DNA of 64,000 bases from Acorus gramineus (Eukaryota > Streptophyta > Magnoliopsida > Acorales > Acoraceae): positions 24,684,855 through 24,748,854 of the forward strand of contig CM060849.1 in NCBI GenBank assembly GCA_030737835.1, read 5' to 3'. The position numbers and the translations under genes were made by a program. The notes under the pieces were generated by a model. It was given only the letters and a program-made list of their open reading frames with translations, had not been told where the DNA came from and ran no database searches. This document shows positions 46,837 through 58,659 of this stretch, in pieces. The stretch's first letter is position 1; the number at the start of each line of letters is the position of its first letter.

Positions 46837-46933
46837 TGTATTACACGTGTAACTCCTAGACACTTGTATATATAAAGGGATTAAATCCTAAGTGGAATAC
46901 AAGGATTCTCATTCTCTCTCTCTTATTGTAACA
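46837..46933 (+). repeat. 5' LTR, 97 bp
   Basis: Contains TATATATAAAGGG, a promoter-like TATA sequence, and ends TGTAACA directly before the primer-binding site TGGTATCAGAG. Differs from the 3' copy at only a few positions. Confidence 0.85.
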
Positions 46934-46979
46934 TGGTATCAGAGTCACCCTAAATTTCTTTTTAATTTTTCTCTTGTTT

Positions 46980-47960
46980 CTTGTCGGAATCCTTCATCTT
47001 CGCGTGCCTCCGTGCACCTCTCGGTGTCACCCCGCGCCGCTCCTGCCGCACGCGACTTGCCCACGCAGCCCTGCTGCGCGCGCCTCTACCCGCAGGCCGC
47101 CCCTACCAAGCATGCTCCGCCCTGCCGCGCGCGCACCTGCCCGCGAGCCACCCTGCCGCGTGGTATCCCGCTCCCCTGCCGCGTGCGCCCTTGCCCGCGA
47201 GCCGCCCTGCCGTGCAAGCCCCTGCCTGCGAGCCGCCCTGCCCTGCCAGCCCTGCTAACGTGCCCTGCTAGCCCTCGCGCCAGCCTTGCGGACGTGCCTG
47301 CCTGCCCTACTGTCGTGCCCCGAGCAAATCCGTGTGATCCCGAGATTATTGGGATCCTGTCCGCGCACGCCAGCGTGTTTTTGCCAGCGCATTCACGTGG
47401 TTTCCCAGCGCTCACGCAGTTTCGCCAACGCGTCCTGAATCTCGCGCGACAAATTACCCGGATTTCCCAGACGCACTCCAGGATCTCCCGGGTGCCCTCG
47501 CATATTGATCCTGGATTTCCCAGGATCCTGTCCGGGATCCCTCCCAAGCACAGACCAGTTGGCCCCTACCATCCCTGAGCCACCTCCTGCCGCACCACCC
47601 TACACCAGGGCGAGCCACAACCAGCCACCGCCCGACTACTGCTTCCGGCAGCCGTCGACCATTGCTTCGGACAGCCCTTGGCCACCTCCGATCGTGCTCC
47701 GACTGCCCTCGACCACCTCGGGCAGCCCTCTGCCACCTCTGACAGTGCTCCGGCCACCCTCAGCCTCCTCGGGCCGCCCTTCGCCGCCTCCAACAGTGCT
47801 TCGGCCGCCCTCGGCCTCCTCGGGCAGCCCTCTGCCACCTCTGATTGCCCTCCGACAGCCTCCAGTCATCTCGGGCAGCCATTCGCCACCTCCAACAGCG
47901 CTCCGGCAGCTCTCGGTCACCTCGGGCAGCACTCAGTCGATGCCGGCCACCACCTAGGGA
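46980..47960 (+). other. GC-rich leader with tandem repeats inside the copia element
   Basis: About 980 bp of strongly GC-rich sequence lies in an otherwise AT-rich neighbourhood. At 47090-47260 a ~50-bp unit repeats (GCGAGCCGCCCTGCC). At 47640-47945 a 51-bp unit repeats (CAGTGCTCCGGCCACCCTCA ...). As 51 is 17 codons, long Pro/Ala/Ser-rich frames open on both strands (46892-47578, 47505-47957, 47086-47547 reverse). These are probably not proteins with conserved function. The origin is unknown: captured host DNA or repeat expansion. Confidence 0.7.
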
Positions 47961-48082
47961 TCTCAAAACACTAAATCGGCCCTTATTTCCTATCCAGAGG
48001 TCCGATTAAGGTGTTCTAGGGGTCCGTTTTGATTGATTTTTTATCCCCGACATCATTGTTTCATTTTTAACCTTAAAAACAA

Positions 48083-50246
48083 ATGTCAGATATCACTTCT
48101 CCTCAGACAAGCACCTATTCTATGGTGTCTCGTCAGTCCTCTTCGTCGTTCATCTATGAGGGCATCTTGGGGGCCGCTCCTACTACGAAGCACCATAGAC
48201 TGCGTAGACGAAGACCTACTAAGAAGCATCATAGACCGAACAGGCGAGGACATCCTCTTCCTCTTGTTGATGTTGCGATTGCTACTCCGCTTGGCTCCGT
48301 TCAGCCACAATTGGGTCAGCTTGATCAGATCAGTCAGTGCCTTGACCACCTGATCCTGTAGCAGTCTATTTCTGGTTCTTCCACTCCCTTTGCATTGTAT
48401 TCTACTACGGGTACTCCTACTTATTGGATCTTTGATTCGGGTGTCCCACATCACATGACACCTGATAGTTCTGTCCTCACTGCATGCTCACCTGCACCCT
48501 CACACCTACCTTCGATTCATATTGCTAATGGCTCTCCTTTAGTCATCACGCAGTGTGGATCGGTCACCACCACATCTCACCCTATTGGCCGCCTTTCGTT
48601 ATCATTTTTTTTGCATGCTCCTGAGCTTTGCATGAATCTTGTGTCTATTAGTCGATTGTGTGATTCTGGATTCACCGTTACCTTTACCTCTTCTGGGTGT
48701 TTTGTGCAGGATCCACGTTCAGGGCAGAGGATTGGTGTTGGTCGTAGGATTGGCAGACTATATTATGTGGAGTATCTTCATCTTCCTGTACCTGATCCCT
48801 CAGTTTTCTGTGGCACTGTCACCTCTGATACTGACTTGTGGCATAAGAGGTTAGATCATGTTTCTGAATCTCGTCTTAAAGACCTTATTTGGTGATTTAG
48901 GTCATGTTTCTTTTTCTCATCTTTTTGTTTGTGAGGGCTGTAAATTGGCCAAACCTGTTGCTACTCCATTCCATTCTAGTAATCATCAGTCCTCTAGTCC
49001 ATTTGAGCTAGTTCATTCTGATATCTGGGGTCCTTCTCATATCATGTCAAAGAGTGGTTTTTCGTATTATATCAGTTTTATTGATGACTATTCTCGCTTT
49101 ACCTGGATTTAATTATTGCGTCATCGATCTGAGGTCCCAAAAACATATGAGGTCTTTATCACTATGATTCACACCCAGTTTCAAACTCGTATCAAATCTT
49201 TAGGTCTGATTGTGCTCGAGATATATTTCTTCCACGATTCGTTCTCTTCTTCAATCTCATGGCACTCTCTTCCAGCAATTATGCCCTTATAATCATGAGC
49301 AGAATGGTGTAGCTGAAAGAAATATCGCCATATTCTTGAGACCGCTCGTTCCCTCTTACTTTCTTCTTCAGTCCCCATCACATACTGGGCTGAGGCTGCT
49401 CTTCTATCTGTTCATCTTATCAATATCACTCCCTCTTCTGTCGTCTTTGGTACGACTCCTCATGAACGCCTTTACTCCTCCAAACCTGATTATAGCAGAC
49501 TTCACACTTTTGGATGTACTTGTTTCGTGCTTCTCCCTCCTCATCAATGCACTAAGTTGGCCGCTCGGTCAGTCAAGTGTGTATTCTTGGGGATTAGTTT
49601 CGAACACAAGGGATATCGCTGCTACGATCCTATTGGAGATCGTTTTTGGATCGCTCGTCATGTGTCATTTGTCGAAGATGTTCCCTATTTTTCTTCTACA
49701 CCCACTGCCTCCTCTCCTCCTGTGCCTTCTTCTGTTTAGGCAACTCCTATTGAGTCCCTACCTCTTCTCGGGCCGTCTGTTATGCTTGAGTCCACTTCTA
49801 GTTCTGAGTCTCTACCTCTTCTCGGGCCGTCTGTTGTGCTTGAGCCCACTCCTAGTTCTGTTCTCCCTGAGTCTCATCTTGGCATTCTTACTGCTAACTC
49901 TCTTGGTTCTTCGTCTCCCCTTAACACTCCTGAAGTTAACTCCCATGGTCCTCCTTGTTCTCCTCCTATTGTGTCTTCCCTTGCTCCTCCCGCAGATGAC
50001 TCCACTGCTACTCCGTCTTCCACGGCTAACGCACCTCCCTCTAATGTGGATCCTCGTCCCTTAACTCGCTACCCTCAGTGTGAGCGTCATCCACCTGATC
50101 ACTTCAGTTTTGACTCTGGACCACCTGACCGATTTGTTTTTGCATCCGTGAGTACTTATTCTCCAGAATTCCAGGCCTATCTCACCGTTATACATGTCCA
50201 TCGTGAGCCCGGATCTTATCGAGAGGTAGTCAAGTACCCTGAGTGA
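48083..50246 (+). pseudogene. Copia pol remnant: protease, GAG-pre-integrase, integrase, RT start
   Basis: After a short gag-like N-terminus (MSDITSPQTSTYSMVSRQ, 48083-48361), a protease region carries WIFDSGVPHHMT (48425 on). The GAG-pre-integrase block LWHKRLDHVSESRLKDLIW ends at 48895. Integrase has C..C in the zinc region, ELVHSDIWGPS, FIDDYSRFTW (48858-49112) and PYNHEQNGVAERN near 49290. The region after integrase (FGCTCFVLL, KCVFLGISFEHKGYRCYDP, 49510-49739) and a Ser/Pro-rich linker end at REVVKYPE (50246). Stops and frameshifts near 48360, 48895, 49112, 49320 and 49740 make it non-functional. Confidence 0.85.
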
Positions 50247-50281
50247 TAGCAGGCCATGGCTGAGGAGTTTCAGTCATGTAG

Positions 50282-50378
50282 TGTATTACACGTGTAACTC
50301 CTGAACACTTGTATATATAAAGGGATTAAACCCTAAGTAGAATACAAGGATTCTCATTTTCTCTCTCTTATTGTAACA
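50282..50378 (+). repeat. 3' LTR, 97 bp
   Basis: Second copy of the 46837-46933 repeat. It is preceded by a truncated RT start instead of a polypurine tract, so the deletion removed sequence up to the LTR edge. Confidence 0.8.
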
Positions 50379-50765
50379 GGTTTAAACACACTAATAAAGT
50401 TGACACAAATGACCGACAACATTTTGTTTGGAATTCAATTCATCAACACATGTTTAATTCGGAAGTTCATTAGCAACTCACGTTTTCGATTTCCTTGACT
50501 AGGTCTTTCTCTGGCTTCACTTTCTTTTTGCCAAAGACTGATCGAAACTAATTAAAGACTATTCCCATTGCCATATCGCCGTCCATATCCTTAATTGACA
50601 CCCTCACTTCGACTTGACGACTCACTTACAGCGATCGTGGGGAAGGGCGGTGTGGAAGTCTTTGTTTATTTATTTTTTCAATTGTGGGTCAAATGAAGGG
50701 ACTGTATGCGCGCGCGCGCGCATTAAAAAAAAATAATCAATATATCTATACTATACTATAAAGAG
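50379..50765. other. Intergenic, no recognised gene
   Basis: Contains a short (GC)n run GCGCGCGCGCGCGC near 50708-50721, a potential Z-DNA-forming tract. Nothing else recognised. Confidence 0.45.
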
Positions 50766-50769
50766 CGAG

Positions 50770-51690
50770 GGATGCCGACAAAATTTATCTAACGGGGCAT
50801 TTTTATAATTAAAGACATCTAAGTCCCTACAAACATGGGAAAACCCATATAAGTCCCTACTAAAATTGGGACAGACGTACGAGTCCCTGAAAACTTAGAA
50901 AAACCCAATTATTATCCCTGAGTTAAATTTACATCCAAACTTAACGGAATATTCCCAGAATATTCAATCACATATAATTGTGTAGACATTGAAATCCTTA
51001 TAAACAGTCATAAAGACAAATTAGTCCCTGCAAAAGATAAAATTGCTCCTAAAAGACTTTTACATTAAATTGTGTACACATTGCAGTCTCTATGAACAAT
51101 CATAAAGACAAATTAGTCCCTGCAAAAGACAAAATTGCCGCTAAAAAGATTTTTATATTTAATTGGATAGACATTACAGTACTTATAAATAATCGTAAAG
51201 ACAAAATGGTCCCCGTAAAAGACAAAAATGCCCGTGAAGAATGCATTCTACCGGTTAAAATATTGTTTTTACATCCAAATTGTGATATTTAGGTAGAGTG
51301 TGATTGATAGGATAGAAAATGAAAAAATAAATAAATATATTATATTATTTGTTTTTATGATTGTTTATAAGGACTGCAATATCTATACAATTAAATGTAA
51401 AAATCCTGTAGGAGTATTTTTGTCTCTTACAAAGACCAATTTGTCTTTATGACTATTCATAAGGACTTCAATGTCTACACAATTATATGTGATGGAATAT
51501 TCTTAGAATATTCTGTTAAGTTTGAATGAAAATTTAACTCAGGGATGATAATTGAGTTTTCATGAGTTTTCAGGGACTTGTACGTCTGTCCCAATTTTAA
51601 TATGGACTTATATGGGTTTTCTTATATTTGTAGGGACTTAGATGTCTTTAACTTTTTATAATTTCATCCGATCATCATCCGGTTACTAAT
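50770..51690. mobile_element. Large fold-back element, about 920 bp
   Basis: The left arm has AAGACATCTAAGTCCCTACA, TAAGTCCCTACTAAAATTGG and CATATAATTGTGTAGACATT. The right arm has the inverted equivalents TGTAGGGACTTAGATGTCTT, CCAATTTTAATATGGACTTA and AATGTCTACACAATTATATG. Arms pair over about 250 bp. The centre holds three tandem units of about 85 bp (AATCATAAAGACAAATTAGT ...). No transposase frame. Confidence 0.8.
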
Positions 51691-53950
51691 GCACGTGGCC
51701 TTTGTATATTTTTTGGGTAAGAGTATGTCGGTGGGTTGCAATAAACACTATTGCAAGTCTGATGTGAGTTTAAGATTTGGGGGAAAAACAAAAGGGATGG
51801 TGGAGTTTGACAGTTTTGGTAAGTTTTGGTAATCTTTTTGTCCCCATCTCTCTCTCTTTATAGTGTTTATTGAGGTTAGTGTTTATTGTTTTTTCAGGTG
51901 TTCTCCTTCCAGGTTTCATGAAATAAGGTGCATCTTTTTGCAGGTATGTTTCATGGAATTGGATGGTTTAGTTACATTGTAAAAACATTTATAGATTTAT
52001 GTTATTTTAGCCGTTAGGTTTATTTACATGCATCTAATAAACCGTAGATCCATTTGAGAAATTTTATGACATCATCACATGATGTGACGAAATATCTTGA
52101 ATTGTCCATATTGAACAGTTTGAGAATGCATAATTTCTGTGTGGTAGTTGGTTAACCCATGCTTTGTTCCATTTATGGGAAGTTAATTTATTTAGAGCTG
52201 TGTGTTATTTTGGTTGACCACCAAAAATCACATTGTTATAAATCTATCCGCATTGTGGACTTGGAGAACTATGGGGAGATGCTACAGAAGTTTTTTCAAT
52301 TGGAACAAAGTGACAGGGTTACCAAGTGCTATACCGAAACATGCATTCTTGAATTGGATAGGACCACTACCCTTTAGAAGAGTTCGAAGATATAGAGTTT
52401 ATATATGGTCCCTCATTCATGAGGCTCTACCTATCATTTGGATTTCTAAAATTTCAAATTCTTTCATTATAACATCTTTATGTAGTGTTATTTATTAGCC
52501 TATCATTTTTTTACTCAAGTTTTTTTTTATTGAAATTAAGTTATTGAGCATTTGTTAAGCGATCGATTTGAAATTTATGAAGACAGAAAACATAACTCAA
52601 TTTCATTTTATGGGTGATGTGATGATATTCCTATTTCTTATGCATTTGTTAGCATTTTGTATAATGGGATAAGACCAGTACTGTTTAGAGGAGTTTGGAG
52701 ATATAGGATTCATGATGCATTTCATATGTTTTTTCATAATTATGGTGATATGATAATACTTATTTATTTATCTTTATTATGAAAGAATTATGTATGGTCC
52801 ATACTTCATAAGGCTCTACCCTATCATTTTATTTTTTTAACCCAAGTTTTAGTAAAATTAAGTTGTTGAACATTCGTTAGGCAGTTTGAATTTTATGAAG
52901 ACAGAAAACATAACTCAATTTAATTTTATGGGTGATATGATGATATTCTTGTTTGTTATACATTTGTTAGTATTTTGTATAGTTGTTCATATTCAATTCG
53001 TCATTGCAATATTGATTTAGCCTTACTTGATTTTTGAGTTAGTTATTCTCATTTTTAATATTTGTCTAAATCTTGTTTTCTACTACATAGAATTAAAGAC
53101 TTGGTACTTGGTAACAATAAGACTGTTATTTGATAAATCTTGGTACTTCATATACCAATTTAGATCAATCAAGCTAAATCTTAGTACTTTGTATCAAGAC
53201 TGTTATTTGAATATGAGCGTTGTAAAAAAAAAAAATTATCTTTTGACCATACATATTATAAAAACATATACGCATGTATAACTATTGACCTATCAATGGC
53301 TTGCTTATTCTAGATGGATATATTTTACCTAAGATAGCTGAAAGAGATTATCAGCTATCTTATCTTTTACTGACCCGCGTTCCACATCATCAAAATTTGG
53401 AGGCCATGTTGCATTGCCAAAGTTTTTTTATACGCACATTACTGGTGCTTTATCTGTACATTTACCTTCTCAAAATTGATAAATTTCATACATTGTCCTA
53501 AACTTCAATAACTAGTTTTTCTATTTATTACATTGTCATTCACATGTCCTCTATCTACTATTGTAAAAGAGATAGCCTCAATACATTTATTGACCCTGGA
53601 AATCTGTTTGAATGGTAATAACAGTATAAACTTACATGTTTAATATTAAATAAATTTTCTATCATTGATTATTATATAATATCTATTTATATCTAAGGAG
53701 TCTAGGGAAAAACAGAAAAGGAGAGACAGGGGAATGATTTGTAGTATTTAATGAAGATTTGCATACATATTTACATTCCATTGCATGGCAGTTTAAATAC
53801 CAAACCCATTGAAATACAAAGAAATGTCCGAGTGTTTTGAAGAAATGTTTTGAATACCAAATCCATTCCATTTCATAGTTTCTATACGAGTGTTTTGAAG
53901 AAATGTCCGCAACTGCTTTTTCTTATTCTTTCATGTATATTTCCATTCTA
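51690..53950. other. Region with no recognised gene; contains a 311-bp tandem duplication
   Basis: Copies at about 52356-52666 and 52667-52985 share GGATA(G/A)GACCA, AGACAGAAAACATAACTCAA and GGGTGAT(G/A)TGATGATATTC. Short frames such as 52159-52377 show no family resemblance. It precedes the GOGAT fragment and might hold decayed neighbouring exons I cannot identify. Confidence 0.5.
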
Positions 53951-54301
53951 GATGAAGGCAGAGAGAATCTTTTGAAATGCAAAGAACTTATCCAAAAATG
54001 AAATGAAGAAACTCTTGCCAATTATTGATGCTAGCTCATTAGATTCAAATTACACTGTGACTTTCTCTGAACCATTTTTTACCCGGAACTTCTACTTGCA
54101 TGTGTTATTCAGCTGCATTAATAATGTATTCACATCAATTTAACTTATTTTTCTTCATTACAAATTGTTTAAATATTTACAAGCATTTGATGGTACTTTT
54201 CAACTTCTAGTACAACCTGGTAGAAATCTTCTTGAAGCAATCATGATGATGATCCCTGAAGCATGGCAGAATGAAATTAACATAGACCCTAAGACATATT
54301 T
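53951..54301 (+). pseudogene. Glutamate synthase (GOGAT) gene fragment, two exons and an intron
   Basis: First exon 53951-~54050 reads MKA / RENLLKCKEL / SKNEMKKLLPIIDASSLDSN after small frameshifts. The second exon (54184-54301) reads [20 protein letters not shown] then [18 protein letters not shown]. This is the glutaminase-domain segment of plant GOGAT (family text: [36 protein letters not shown]). An acceptor TTCTAG precedes the first exon, TTACAAG the second, and a consensus donor GTAAGT follows at 54302. A 1-bp loss near 53959 and a shift near 53993 break the frame. Because the intron is kept it is a DNA-level copy, not a processed one. The rest of the roughly 1,600-residue gene is absent nearby. 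Confidence 0.8.
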
Positions 54302-54792
54302 GTAAGTAAAATGTTACATTAAAAAAAAAAAAAAATTGGTGATAATTATACATACTCTGATCATCTTTTTGAAAACATAGCTCAAAACACTTTCATATAA
54401 TCATTCTTTAAAGTATTGTTTGATAGAATTTAGCAAATGAGGATTGATATATTATTTTCAAATTAATTGTGCATTAGAATACTACGACACCTTTCCAGTT
54501 TTTTTTTTTTTTTTTAACCTTGAATTTCATGCTTGTGTATTGTTGCTTCTTTTCATGAGTAAGCATTGCAAATGCATTTTAATTCATATTAGATGTACAT
54601 TTTATTAACTCGCGCGAATGTGTGTACGTAAAAACTAGTATACCTAAAAGTGACTAGGTCCACCACCGCCCACAAGACTGAAAATGGACATTGGGTAGTC
54701 TTATAGTACTAAATTTGTTGTTTTTAAAATATAGATCTTTGAGAGTGACAAGGTGAATCAATTATGTAACGTAAACACATGCCAAATCATTA

Positions 54793-55223
54793 GCCCCCGT
54801 TTGGATAGAGAATTAAATTATTCGGAGATTTATCATTATTCTAGTGTAAATAATGATAAAATGATTTTTTGTTTGGTTATATTTTGAATTATTCTTGTTA
54901 GAAAACGTAATAATAAAGTTTTTGTTGTTTGAATAAAATGTGAATAAGGTGTGGAGAATGACTTATAGAAGGTGCAAAAATGATGACAATTGATTTATAA
55001 AAGGTGAAGACAATTGATGCAACAGAGGGCTTACATAATCTTCCTTTGATTGAATAACCTGGAATAAGTTAATTCCAGGGGTTGGCTAGAATCCATATAT
55101 CATTTTATACCAGTTAATTCTATTATAGGTTATTCCAGGGTATTCATTGCATCCAAACAAGAAAAATTATCTATTCCGCTAACTCCTGGTTATTCCAGGC
55201 CCTATTCTGTATCCAAACATGGC
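54793..55223. mobile_element. MITE with GTTTGGAT-type ends, about 430 bp
   Basis: The left end GCCCCCGTTTGGATAGAGAAT pairs with the right end ATTCTGTATCCAAACATGGC. Internal copies of TTATTCCAGG occur on the right side. A 3-bp TTA/ATA flank is possible but not exact. Possibly PIF/Harbinger- or hAT-related. Confidence 0.6.
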
Positions 55224-55239
55224 ATAATTAGGGTTTTTG

Positions 55240-56095
55240 TATTAGAGATGTCACTACCATAATTAACCCATATTTATTGCTAACTTTTTAGGCAACCCAA
55301 TAAATCTAATTATGATATGAATCAATGAATTGAAAGATATTTTAAAATGCCAACAATACCCCTAAAAAATTCACCACTTTTTTTCTTCTTCTCTCCCATT
55401 CCTAATTTTTCCATCTCATACCCATTTTCCCCCCCCCCCTCTCCCACAAAAGTTTCACCCAAAAATTTAAAAATGTACATCTTATTTCATTTTTTGATCT
55501 TATCTCATATCTCTTATGATTATGATACTTGTTTTAGTGTTGCTTATGTGAATCTATTTTTTATGCGGTATATAAGGTAATTTATTTTTATTCTTTGTTT
55601 GATTTAATATTTTATTTTAAATATTTTATATGCACCTCCATTCTTTATTGGTTTTTTTTTATCATTTGAATTTATATTAATGATAAATGGTCTTGCATGC
55701 TTTTGGCTTTGGCCGATGCTTCACATCAAATCGGTGTAGGCGGATTCGTGATAAATGAAAAGAAAGAGGTGCTTTGTAATTTTATTTATAGAGCAGATTC
55801 TGGAATTTAACTTTTATGTCTTTCATTAGAGTGGGCTGGTAATGTAGATTGTGTATTGAAAAACGTATTAAAAAAAATTAAATTACAAGAAACACTTGTA
55901 AAAAAAATATTGATTTAATAAAAAATTTGGGTATGAGGAAAAATTGGGTGGGGGGGGGGGGGGGAAGAAGAAAAAAAAGTAGTGAATTTATTAGGGGTAT
56001 TTTAAGGGTATTGTTGGTTATTTAAAAAATATTTTAATTTATTGATTAATATCATAATTAGATTTATTAGATTGCCTAAAAAATTAGTAATAAAT
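55240..56095. mobile_element. Fold-back element with about 180-bp arms
   Basis: The left arm TTTTTAGGCAACCCAATAAA ... AACAATACCCCTAAAAAATTC is mirrored by GAATTTATTAGGGGTATTTT ... AGATTGCCTAAAAAATTAGT. C-run (55429-55440) and G-run (55948-55963) lie in opposite arms. The interior includes a coding-like string ADASHQIGVGGFVINEKKEV (55706-55765), reminiscent of RNase H-like domains, then stops. Confidence 0.7.
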
Positions 56096-56380
56096 GTTCA
56101 TTAACAAATGTCCTGAGAGCAGTTAACAAAACTCATTAATTAAAGGAAAAAATCGATATAACTCCTTAGAAAACATGGGGGGATCTATTAGTTGGCTGGG
56201 CCGGACTATAGCTTGGCCTACCTTTTACAAAAAAAAATTCTATTATATATAATGTTTGTATTTTATAATGAAAATATGATTTTATTTTATTCAACAAAAT
56301 CTTAGATCAAGTAGATTAAAATGAATTCATGTAAAATTAAAAGAAACACAAAATATAACTAGCTTGCCATGTAAATTTAA

Positions 56381-56581
56381 GGCTCCGTTTGGAAGGAGGA
56401 CGCGACGTTGGCTTAACGCGAGAAGCGTTGTTTGTCACGTCGGGGAGGCGATTAAAAATACACTTAAACCGCCGGGCAAACAAATCAAACACGAAAATGG
56501 TTCTTCCCATTTAGCTGGGCAAATGGGTTTGTTGCTGTTAGCCACCGCCGATGCTGGTGGTACGTGGATCCAAACAGATCC
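56381..56581. mobile_element. Tourist-like (PIF/Harbinger) MITE, 201 bp
   Basis: Ends GGCTCCGTTTGGA and the complement of TCCAAACAGATCC are near-perfect inverted repeats. A 3-bp TAA lies on both sides (56378-56380, 56582-56584). It is GC-rich compared with its surroundings. TAA/TTA duplication is typical of Harbinger elements. Confidence 0.75.
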
Positions 56582-57299
56582 TAAATGCATTTAAATGGAT
56601 TCACTAAGCTCTTCGGCTTTGAATCTTATTCATGATCTTAAATCATCATTTATAATTGATGATACGTAGTTCTGCTATAAACAATTAAAAAAAATCAAAT
56701 TTCATCTAATCAAAGTTTATTCAAACAAATTAGATCTTTTAATATATCAAATAAACTCTAACAACTCCAAATATTATCCTAAATGATCAAAGAGAATTTA
56801 TTAAAAGTATTGATGCAAACATCATTTACTCAATTCAGATAACATTTCATTATATTTCTTTCTATGTATATTTGTCATTTTGATTGTATAATAATGAAAA
56901 ATTTAATCTATTTTAAATATATATCAATTTATTTATTTTAATAAAAACACTTATATTTTTTGAAATATAAGAAGAAATTTTTTATTAATTTTTTTTATTT
57001 AGCCCATCCTAAAATAATATCCTGGATCCGCCTAGAAACTTATAAAAATCGGAAAAGACTTCTGTAAATTCAGTAAATTCTCTTTGATCTATATCTTTTG
57101 TCATGGTTAATGATTTTAATCATGAGTCAATATCCCGTTAGTGCAATTAGCATATTCTAGGATTATTCTATTTTGGCTCTAAAAACGATATTCAAATAAG
57201 TAATTGAAAAACTAATAAAATCTAAATCAATTCTTTTAATGATGAAAATACCCTTCAAACGTTTGTCCTCAATCTGCCCCTGCCCCTCTATCCTGTATT

Positions 57300-57900
57300 T
57301 TCATTTTCTTTTTATCTTTTAAAAAATTGATTAATTATTAATATATTTGTTATTTATCTTTTACTTTTATTTGTTAGAAGGATTATGATTCAGCTTTTTA
57401 TTTTCCTTTTTTGTCATTTGAACAATTGATTAATTACTCATACATATATTTATTTAAATTTTAAAATTTTAAAAATTTAATATTATTTAATGATACACAA
57501 GATTTAAGAGATTTTTATTTATAAACACAATTTTCACTTTTATTTAATGATTATTTATTTTATGTAATTATCATTATTTTTATGTATATTTTTTTATATA
57601 ATTGAGAATGTTGTATCACGTGTATGATAATTAGTATATATATATTATCAATAGAAGAGTGTATGATTTTAAAAAAAAAAGAAATTAGTGTAGATTACAA
57701 TTGTGTACAGATATCATTTTCCTATATATTATCAAATTCCTTATATATTCCAGCTTTGGAAAAAAAAACATGATTACGCGTTTTTTCCTTCTCCATACAC
57801 GTGCTCTATCTCTTTCTCTCTTCCCCTCTCTCTCCATCTATCTTTATCTCTACACGCTAAGACAAAAATTAAAATTGTAATTAGATCTGATGAACAAGTA
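57300..57900 (+). repeat. Dispersed repeat, copy A
   Basis: Strongly similar, same order and orientation, to 59380-60010. Shared blocks include AATTGATTAATTACTCATAC, TTTATTTATAAACACAATTT, GTGTATGATTTTAAA, AAATATCATTTTCCTATATA-like and CTACACGCTAAGACAAAA. A shorter relative is at 7440-7640. Non-coding. Probably a transposon-derived repeat. Confidence 0.75.
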
Positions 57901-58139
57901 ATATAAATTCTTTTTTAATTAATTTATTAGGGAATCTGATTTTATATAAAGTTAATAAAATATACTATCTATTTAAATATTATGATTAGAAGTTTAGGAG
58001 AAAAAATAATTTTTTAGGATAGTAAAGGTTTTAATAAATTTGTAAGGGTAAAAACGTATAAAATTAATAGGAACGCATTTGAAAAGTTGAAAAACAGTCA
58101 TAGTTATTATAATAGAAAGATAAAGCATCTGTTCTCAAT

Positions 58140-58470
58140 ATAATGCATAAAACAATTTGTTTTGAATATAGTCCATTTATAGAGTACCATAAACAGTTTA
58201 ATTTGCATGGACCTTTTCCGATTTATTTAAATTTTCAGGGAGTGATATTGATTTTTCACAAGAAAAAAATAAATTTTAAAAGGGTATTACAATAATTTCT
58301 CATGTATGAGTACGATTAACCATAGATCTAGTTATTTTTTGTTATGAAAGGAACTGAAACAAATATTATTTAAGAAGATAGGGACCTGAGAGGATTTATC
58401 GATTTTACATGGACCTTTTCGATTTTCATAAATTTCTAGAGAGCTATATCGATTTTTCCCTTATATAGAG
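58140..58470 (+). repeat. Short direct repeats with 'GAGNGATATNGATTTTTC' ends
   Basis: CATGGACCTTTTCCGATTT...GGGAGTGATATTGATTTTTC at 58207-58258 recurs, diverged, at 58409-58460 (GAGAGCTATATCGATTTTTC). The end motif matches that of the fold-back family seen elsewhere in the window. Confidence 0.45.
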
Positions 58471-58659
58471 GCGGACGTATGGGTTGGCTGTATTTTTTTT
58501 ATTACTTGATGATATATATTATAATATTTATATTTTATATTATTTAAACTATGTATTTTATATATAAAATATATTCCTAACAAACTAGATATCAACCTAA
58601 CAAAATAATAACAATTAACAAACAAATACTATACCAACAAACTAAATCTCAACCTAACA

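Larger units (their letters stand above)
46837..50378 (+). mobile_element. Internally deleted copia element with 97-bp terminal repeats
   Basis: Direct repeats of 97 bp at 46837-46933 and 50282-50378 begin TGTATTACACGTGTAACTCC and end TTATTGTAACA. The first is followed at once by TGGTATCAGAG, the standard initiator-Met tRNA primer-binding site of copia elements. The interior runs from a GC-rich leader to protease, integrase and the start of reverse transcriptase, then jumps to the right repeat (EEFQS). Most of RT, all of RNase H and most of gag are missing. No target duplication is visible (TGTGG against GGTTT). Confidence 0.85.

Noticed and set aside
46892-47957. Long Pro/Ala-rich frames on both strands
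   Set aside because: Produced by GC-rich 50- and 51-bp tandem repeats with few stops. Overlap on both strands argues against a real protein.
49210-50064. 284-codon Leu-rich frame in the second copia element
   Set aside because: It is an out-of-frame reading of integrase and the linker. The true pol frame covers the same bases with recognisable motifs.
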